Assembly: GCA_905221605.1 (NCBI GenBank)
Contig: CAJNDS010000098.1
Location: forward strand, 1 to 64,000
DNA from: Symbiodinium natans
Taxonomy: Eukaryota; Sar; Dinophyceae; Suessiales; Symbiodiniaceae
Reading direction: 5' to 3'
DNA: 64,000 bases
Below are positions 11,501 through 20,757 of the stretch, piece after piece; the first letter of the stretch is position 1; every line of letters begins with the position of its first letter. A program made the position numbers and the translations under genes. The notes under the pieces were generated by a model that saw only the letters and a program-made list of their open reading frames with translations, searched no databases and was not told where the DNA came from.

Positions 11501-14500
11501 ACCGTGTTTGGAACGTTTGCGCAAACCCCTATACCCTAACCCTAGACATTTGTGGAAGGCGCAAAAGCATGGGATCCACACGCCGACACAGGTCGCGCCG
11601 GAACCTTACCTCACCTCAGTACAAGCTTTGGGGTTGCGTGTAGCTCCAAGAGGCTGGTTTAGGGTTTTAAAATTTAGGGTTTAGGGTTTAGAGTTTAGGG
11701 TTTAGGGTTTAAGGTTTAGGGTTTATGGAAGTTTGCTCTGTGGCTTTCTGCAACGTGGGGCCTGGCTTGTGAGCCTCAGGAAATTGAGTCTTGAGTCCTT
11801 GGGGCTGGAGGCTCTCGTCAAAATGCCAACTAGGTTCCCATGCGCCTACTCTTACCCAGACAACATTACTCGTTACTGGCTGCACCATTTCCTAGTTGAG
11901 GATCTTGCTTTGTTCAGCATCAGTTAAACACGTTGAGGTCTGGAGGGTCTTGGTCTTGTGCTGACAAGACCCTAGGGCCTTAAGGGAAGCACCTCCCACT
12001 CGAGTGCCGACCTCATGCTCTCAGCTTCTCTCCAGGTGGGGCATTGTGCCCCTGGGCACTGGCAACGACTTCTCTCGCGTAGCAGGGTGGGGTGCAGCGC
12101 TGAGACTTGCTTCGCTTGATTGGAGTCGAGTCAAAAAGCCCCCGCTTCTCGGGTTTACACCGGAAGCGCAAGGGTACAAAGGAGCTCGTATGTGCTCCCT
12201 GGCGACAGTCCATGAACACAAAAAGTTCTTCAAGGGATTCTTTCAAGTTGAGGAGTTGAATATACAATGAAGTGAAAGGTTTAACGTATCAAGGTGTTTT
12301 CTCTTGAAAAACTCGACATGCTTTCGCCTTCGGAGTGCCACCGACAAGCCGGGTGAACTCCTTCAATTCCTCGATGTCTTACATCTGGCTGTCGAGTAAG
12401 CCCACCATTACCTGCTACAGCAATTTTGCCCCTTATGTGTGAAAATTTCTTGCGAACTTCAAGGTTTGCTGATCACAGACGAAGCCAGTGACGGAGACCT
12501 TAGATTCCTTCGATTCCACAGAGCTGGGTGCCGACGCGTTGGCAGCCTGACCTGAGCGACAGTGAGCGTTTCCGAAGTTGGCGGGCCCGCAGGCTGTTCT
12601 TGCACTCCTGTTCGATCTCCTGGGGCGCACACATGGGTTCCGCCGCTCTCGAGATCGCAGCTTCATGTGGTCCACTCTCACCTCAGGTTCTGCAGCTCTC
12701 GCTCGAAGCTTGAAACCCGTTTAGATGTGCATCGTAGGCTTCGGAATGTTTGTCCGTTGACGGGCTCGGAGCTCATGCTCATGCTTTAACTGCACTCTGC
12801 ACTTCCACCTTGTGGTGACTCGAACCTGTTCGCTCTCAATGTCTCTGGCGTCCTTTTTGTTGGTTCGTTCTGCACATGAAGCCAGCCACAAGCAGAAGAG
12901 CGAGCGATTAAGCCCACCTGCTTCAATTCACTCCAAAAAGGTTGAGGTGTGCCTGATGAACCTTTCTGACCCCACGACCAGGGGGGAATACTTCTTCTCG
13001 CCAAATCCATTCCCCAATCCAGATCACCGCGGGAAGAGGACAAACTCGTACCACCACAAAGGATGCAGATTGGGCTACTGATTGGGCTGTTCAGTGTTGA
13101 GGATGTTAAGACTCAGGGCACCAGGGAAGGAAATCTTGACGTTTCGCGGCCGAAAACTAGCCTAGTGTTGGCATGACCTGGACTGCGACGTTTCAAGCCA
13201 AAGTACCACTTCGAGAAGCCCCGCCTTGTTCCTAACAGTCCTAACACCCAACTGCAAAGGTATTAACTTGCAGTGGCTATCGGAGGCCCCTTGAGATGCT
13301 GGGAGGGGAAGAGTGGTGGTGGCCGCGGCTGTTCCGCAGGTCGACTCCTACCTACCTACCTACCTAACTTGCAGTGTTGGGAAGGGAGTAGTTTGCTGTT
13401 GTTTCCATGCTGGTTCCGAGTTTCTGGCCCGGGTTTGGGAGATTCCGATATTTCCGACAACAACATACAAGCAACAAGCGAGACGATGGCGCACATGCGT
13501 GCGACATTCACTCATGGCGCCCCCTGCCGCGTGCAGACCGGGGCCAGAGCACCTGCTTATCAAGGCAACCTCCTGCTTACTTGTTAAGGTAAGATTTTCG
13601 GTACACTTGCTGCCTGGGCCTCCCTGGCCTGCTTGTTGAAGCATCGTTTTATGCGTACATTTGCATACAGTTGCCATTATTTAAGGCACCGCCATGAGCA
13701 AGTACATTTGCTCGATGTTGCCCGCCTTCTTTGTCCTGACTGTTGTGCTGCCTGCTGTTCTGAGTACGTCACATCACCTGATGTGCGCCGCTATGTCTCT
13801 AAAATGCCTTAGAATCTAACAACCCCACTTGCAATAATTGATGTAGGGGTGGCGGTTTTCTTGAGGCGGGGCTTGTTAACTGTAGTGTAAATGTCTCTGT
13901 TGCTGTGCTGCCTCTTCTCGGAAAAAACCACACACGTAGGAGGCTGTGGCCCAAGTCCAAGAAAGTTCAAAGCCAAAATCGCAAGCAAGCGATCTGTAGG
14001 CTTAGGATTGCAGCGACTCAGACTTGAGGGGTTGTTAGAGCTTTGTGGTTTCCCAAAGGGTGGAATTGCCCAGGTGGAAACAACCCCGAGGGAATAGCAG
14101 ACAACGACTGGGAGCTCCTGCATAAGCTGGCCGGGCGCCCCAGCAGGTACAGTAGCGGGCTGTTTGGGCTTTCGAGCAAAGGGCACAAGACAAGACACAT
14201 CCAGGATCTTCACTTCTTGGTATGAAACTGGAGCTCCAACCCTAAACCCTAAACCCTAAACCCTAAACCCTGAACCCTAAACCCTGAACCCTGAACCCTA
14301 AACCCTTAGGTTGAACAGTCCCTCCACACTGCCAGGTCAAGAGATGGGCCAATGCCACGATCCGACACCACGACGTTTGGGAGGCAAAGTGCTAGAAACC
14401 ATGAACCCATTTGAGGGTTTAGGGTTTAGGGTTTAGGAAACCCTATTGAGGGTTTCAGGGTGTTAACGTTAAAACAAAAACCCTGAGTGGCTTGGGTTCA

Positions 14501-16729
14501 AGGCCTCAGCTTCTTAGGTCTTGAGATCTTGCGCTCGATTGCTGCCTGGGGTGCTCCTGCCTTACAGAGCCGAGGTTTAGGGTGCAGGGGCTGCTTGGGA
14601 CCTGACGACACGGGCCCTGAAGCAAAGCAAGCCAAAAAGGCCAAATCGAATGCGCAGGTGACGGTCAACCTTGATCACAACGATGGCCAGCTCCTGAAGA
14701 TTGGCAAGGAGAAGGTGGCCCTTGATGGTTTTACAGAGGATCAGGGTCTTGGAGCTGGGAGCTTTGAGATTTGTTCGGCAGTGCTGTGGAAGTCTGCCAC
14801 GGAGCTGCCTGCTGTTGTAGGGTTGCTTGCTGCGCCTTTCTCTGCAGAGCCCCGTGCAGGCTTCTTGCGTATCTCGAAGAGACCCTTGAAATACCCAGTT
14901 CCACAAGCAAAAAAGTCATTAGAAGTGCCTGGATGCGGTTAATGCAGCATGCCACTTGCTGAACAGACCCAAAGCCCTGAACCCGAAGCCTCTCATTGAT
15001 CGCAGCCTGGGGGCTTCGGCTTTGCATGTGGGAAAGCCCAAAACCAGACCTTATCAAACTCAATTCGGGAAGTAGAAGCATGCAGCAACTGCAGCAACAT
15101 CCGTCCAGCCTCAGCACTCTGACAAGTCCGAAGCCTTTAACGGCCGCAAGCACAAGCTCTGCACCCTCATCCTGCCTGTCACACTCAACACTCCACAAGA
15201 CATAAATCGAGCAGCTTTTGGAAAAGAGTTGAGAAGCCCATCTAGCCCTGTAAAATCAAAGCCTTGAACCCTCTGGAGCATCCAGAATCTGGAGCTCTGA
15301 GCCCGAGAAGCAGGCATAGGGAACAGAGGGGGTGGAGATGGCTGGGAGGGGGAGGGGGAATCTCCGGAAAGCTTGAATGTTTCGAAAAAGCAGAGGCATT
15401 TTTTCCTCCCCCAAAAAAAGAAGCCCCCACGCCCCTTGAAAGGTGGAGGTGGAGGAGCACTTGGAGGTGGCGAGCAAGACCTTCCACATGGTCAACTACT
15501 TCTCCATCGGCTGGGCTGTCCAGGGGATGGCAGGGATGTTTTTAGGGTTTAGGGTTTAGGGTTTAGGATTTAGGGTTTAGGATTTAGGGTTCGGAGGCGT
15601 GTTACGTGCACGTGCGTGAGGTTTGGGGCTGAAGATCTGCAGAAGATCGTGAGGTTTGTGGGTGTGCGGCTCTTCGAGCCTGTGAGTCTTTGTTCCAGGG
15701 GGGGATGTGAAATCAACCTGTGAAAGCAAACCTAGCATTGGGCTGTCATGGTCAAAAGGCTTTGTTCGAAGCTGGGGGGCGGGGGGGGGGGGGGGGGCGG
15801 CTTGGGTTAGTTCGCAGGCATTGTCTGTACAGGTTTTTGACTACCTCCACGTGTGCTAAATCTTGAGGTTTTACAGAGAGCCCCTCTTCTAGCCGCAGGG
15901 TTGCCGAAGCAGATGAGCCTGAACTGCTGGTCATGGCTTTCACACCCCTACCTCGAAGGGAAACGGAAAACCTGCCGAGCTCGTGCACTCGGGTCCGAAA
16001 GCTCTGATTGCTTGGCCATCCGTACTGCCACTCAGGTCAGGAATCGCAGGCCGCCCGCCGTGATTCTGGTGATCGGGGGCAAGGGGGGTTTAGGGTTTAG
16101 GGTTTAGGGTTTAGGGTTTAGGGTTTAGGGTTTAGGGGGGAGGCTTCAGCATTTTTGACCGCCACAGGGAAGCCTCGAGCCCTGAACCCTGAACAACCCA
16201 CTCCTGTAGCGAGCGCACGTGGGTCTGTGAAGTGCCCTTCCTTCGGAAGCCGCTCTGGGCCTTTGGGGCCACGGGGCTTTGTGGTACTTTACTGTAATTT
16301 TAGATCCTTACCTTTTTTGGGTTTATTGGGTTTCTTATTAAGGCAGCTAAAAGTTTAATTTATAGCTACCCTCCTGAGTGCAGCCAAGAGGGGAAGCGGT
16401 TGCAGGTTTAGAAGCGGCTTTGGGAGCAGCATCACCTGGTTGTTCACGCCAGAGCCGCCGCTTCTTGACCGGAGGTCGGTATGCATTTCGACAAGCACCG
16501 CACCAAGAGCCAGACGTGCAACCTCTTCGTCTATGGTCGCTGGGCTGGATTGTGTTTTTGAAGTTTGGAGAACTTCACAGCTGCCATCCCCAAGCCCTCG
16601 AACCCTCCAAAATCGCGAACTCCACCCAGAGACCCTGAAATAAGGCTCACGTTTAACAAGCAAGCCTGCAAGATTGCCCTATTTTTTCCGGAGAGATGCG
16701 CGAGAGCAAGTCTAAAAAAGTAGGGCGGG

Positions 16730-16771
<42 letters not shown>

Positions 16772-19296
16772 AAACCCTAACCTCTACTAGCACCAAGCCC
16801 AGACTCTCACCCTAAACCCAAAGCCCCTGAGAGGGGCATCCTCAGGTTCCTCAGGTTCCTCAGGTTCCTCAGGTGCTTCGGGCTCGAGTTGCTTGCTTCG
16901 TGCGGGGGCATTCCTTGAAGAGTTCATGGAGGAAAGATCTTGGAAAGCTCTCCAAGCCCATCAACCCCGAATGGTAGGGCTGTGAGGGGCTGTGAGGGGC
17001 TGTGAAGCCACGAAAGTTTTTGCCGCTTCAAAGTGGCGTAACCCAGGCCATAGTATTGCAGGCAAGTGTCTTAAGACAACGCTGCGTGTGCCCCCCAGAC
17101 CGTATAAACGCTTGAATTTGCTCGCAACATCAGGATCCCCGTGAGTCGTTTGTGGGAGTCCCCAATGAATGCCTGCGATCCCAACCCTAAACCCTAACCC
17201 TAAGCCCCAAAAAGCTAGAAAAAACACTAGACGCCCAGGTGCCGCCGGCTTTGTTCAGGAGCTGAGGCCATCTGTCTGGGCTTTGGGGTTATGTGGCAAA
17301 ACTTCTTCAAGCATGTAAGCCCAAGCATGCCTCCCAATCCTACGACAGGCCCACAATCCCTAAACGCATATGGGGGCGGGGGGCCATTTTTTGTCTCTCT
17401 CCAGCACCTGCAGGATAACTCGAAAGCAACGAATCCTGTGAGGTCAATATCAACAAACGTAGAACACCAATTCTCGTTGTGACTGATTGGGCGGTAATCG
17501 GTACATGCCATGTTTGGAGGTTCGGTTGGGACTTATGAATTTTGGCTTTCGGGGTTGTAGAGTTGAAGCAGCGCACTCTGTCATGACATGTCAGTGTCTG
17601 AAGCCCCAACTTGGCGAAGTAAGAGATCTTCTCAACAAGCTGTTGTCACACTCTTGTCCTACCGCAGGTGCTGGGGCGTCCAGCATGTCGGCAACCTCGT
17701 GGCCAACCTGTACAAGGGAGACAGAAAAGACAACGCGTGCGAAGCTGAGCTAGTCGAGTTTGTCGACCACCTGGAGTCCAAAACCGACGAACATCCTTGG
17801 GGGCCATATATATATATGATTTGAACTTAGCTTAGTACCTGTCATGCCATTCAACTGGGACCTGGAAGTTCGCATGCGAATCCAACAGTCGGCTAGGCCG
17901 CCCGGGCTCCCGCGAAACCTCATGAATGGACTCAGAAGCTCTCCAAAAATCAAAAGCCTCTTTGCGCTTGAAACGGCGCCCTGGTGCCGTGAGATGTTTG
18001 GGGGGCAGAGGTTTTTCGGGGCTTAGATTGCTCGGCTGGGTGTCTTGGTCCAAGCTGCACAGCGTTTGTATGTGCAGCTTGGACCACGAAGCACTCTTGA
18101 GTGAGGGAGTGGCGCTGTAAGGTCCAACAACCGCAACTGTCAACGTCCAAAGCCGCTGAGGAATCTCATTCTCGACAGCGAAGGTGATGCTGGAGAGCCC
18201 GAGCTCTCAGAGGGGGTTGAGGGTTTAGGGTTTAGGGTTTAGGGGGGAGAGGAGGGAGGGTAGAGACAGGAAGAGAAAGGGTCGGGTCCACAAGTTTTTC
18301 TTTGGTGGCAATGGCTCAGCTCAGAGCACCAAGCAGGGCACGGGGCCCCGGCTTGCGTAGCGTACTTGGATGATACAGCGCACAAAGTGAAGAATTTGAT
18401 TCCAGTAAGCTTGCATGTGGCAATGCTGCTGGACGTAGCTTTCCTTGCGTTGATGCACTCGAGAATCTTGGTGCGATCAACAAGTGAGGGGAATCTTGTA
18501 CTAGCAGGTGTACACGCGTGCGCTTGGTGTGGACACGGGCTGCGAAGTACAGCAGCGACACGTTCAGGATTCTTCTCAGGTACGTTCATGCGGAAAGGGG
18601 GTGTCAAGTCGTGCGGTTGCGGATCCCAGGCCGCAGCTCATTGGCAACCCTGAGAGCCTCATGTTCCTCAACATCAACTCGTATGCTGGGGGAAAGGCGC
18701 ACGGTTTGCACAAGATTGATGTGGTTGTACTGGGATGGTTGGAAGATGCTCAGGTTGGCAAGATCTCCAGTCCGACCTCAAAACCCCACCTCAAAACCCG
18801 ATAGTTCAGCGCAACTTGGTCCCGCGAATTTCTGGCCCCTTCAATCCCTTCTCCACCCCCCCTTGGAAAAAGAGGTGGTGATCCCTCCAGCCCTCCATGT
18901 TTCCTCGCGGTTCTGGATTTTGGAGATCTTTGGGCTGGAAGATTTTTAAGGCTAAGAGCCAGGCTAAAAGCTTTAATTTAGGGTTGAGCGATTCAAGTTT
19001 GAGGGTTACGGCCATGACCCAGGCGCACCTGTGGCAGAGCGTCGTCTGGCCGCAGATTGCCCGTGGAGAGCAGCGTTTTTTGAGTTCGAGGGTGCAGGTT
19101 CTCCATGTTATGCTATGCATATCATGTTGTCATTGGCTCCTACGAGTGACTCTGAGGGGTAGTGGAGATCCAGCAGACTGTTTTGACGGATGAAGATAGG
19201 AGAGCACATGTGATGAGGATGATGAGGATGACGATGGTGATGATGGTGATGATCTGATGCTGATGGTGGTGGTGATGATGATGATGATGATGACGC

Positions 19297-19339
<43 letters not shown>

Positions 19340-20562
19340 CATGGTCACGATGACAGCGATGTCTTGGTCCCGGTGAGCCGTTGTTTCCCTGCTTTCTCTC
19401 CCCAAGCCGCCCCTAAGCTACGTGCTGAGCAACCCCCAACCTGAAACCCCAACTCGAGCACGTGTCATCCTCAGAACGCACGAGCTGATGACAGTTTCAA
19501 GCTCGGAGGCTCTGAACGTCTCTCAGTTTTGTGCATGCCAGGAGTGTGATGTGGGAGTGGACCCACCACCTCCCTCAGGGTCGCTGAGTGACGAGCAGGA
19601 CCCGAAGTCACGGCTCAGGCTTCATCTTCCACGGCAACTCATGTCAAGAAACATTTTGCGACGGGACCAGCTTGAGGCTCTCCTGGACAGGGGAGCCAGT
19701 GTTTTCATCATTCATGTTGATTTTTCAAGTGCTTTTGGTGGATGAATACATATATATATACAATGTACACATGTAGAATATAAAAGAAAGATAATGTTTT
19801 ACAATGGCCCTGCTTTAAGACATGTTTCCAAGGGGGGGTGGGCGCTGCGTCAGTTTCCGATGGTTTCGTGGAAACATTTTGGAGGGTCGGAAATGTTACC
19901 TGGAGAACCCCTCCCCCCCCCCCCCGGCTTTGTGACATTTTAGCTTGTGTGTTTTGCCCACACAAAGACCTAGACATTCATCCTTTAGTTCTCTGTCTCT
20001 TTCATGTCTTTTTTTGTTACACGGATTGGAGGGTGGGTTTGCACGTTTTTCCCAGATGCCCGGCGAGAGACCCGGAAACGTTACCAGCAACTCCCCCCCC
20101 CCCAAGCAAGGGCCATGTAATACAGCATCATATGCTTCAACATAAGCTAATATAGCATAATCTGAAAAAGCACAACATAAGATAACCCAAAGTAAAGATA
20201 TACAATATGTATTTTTGCTTTCGCACTTGGGAGAGGCAACTTCCCCTCCCCTCTGTTGCGTGGGTGTTTGGTGGCCCTGTCGTCTGCTTTCGCTTCTCCT
20301 TCTGCGAGTCCTTTCCCGGACAAAACGTCCGACCACTTAGGGTTTTGGGTTTAGGGTTTTGGCGTTTTTTTTTTCCTGGGTTTACATGTGTTGTGTTTGG
20401 ATGGGTTTCAAGTTCCCAAACTTGCGGAGGACCCGGGCGATGGTAAGCTGGAGGTGGTAACTCTGCCACGGGCCTAAACAGTGGGAGAGCTTAGGGCGCA
20501 AGGCAGTGTTAAGGTCCAGGAATAGTTCACTCTGTGAGTTTTGTTTTTTCCATATCTTGTCT

Positions 20563-20657
<95 letters not shown>

Positions 20658-20658
20658 G

Positions 20659-20757
<99 letters not shown>

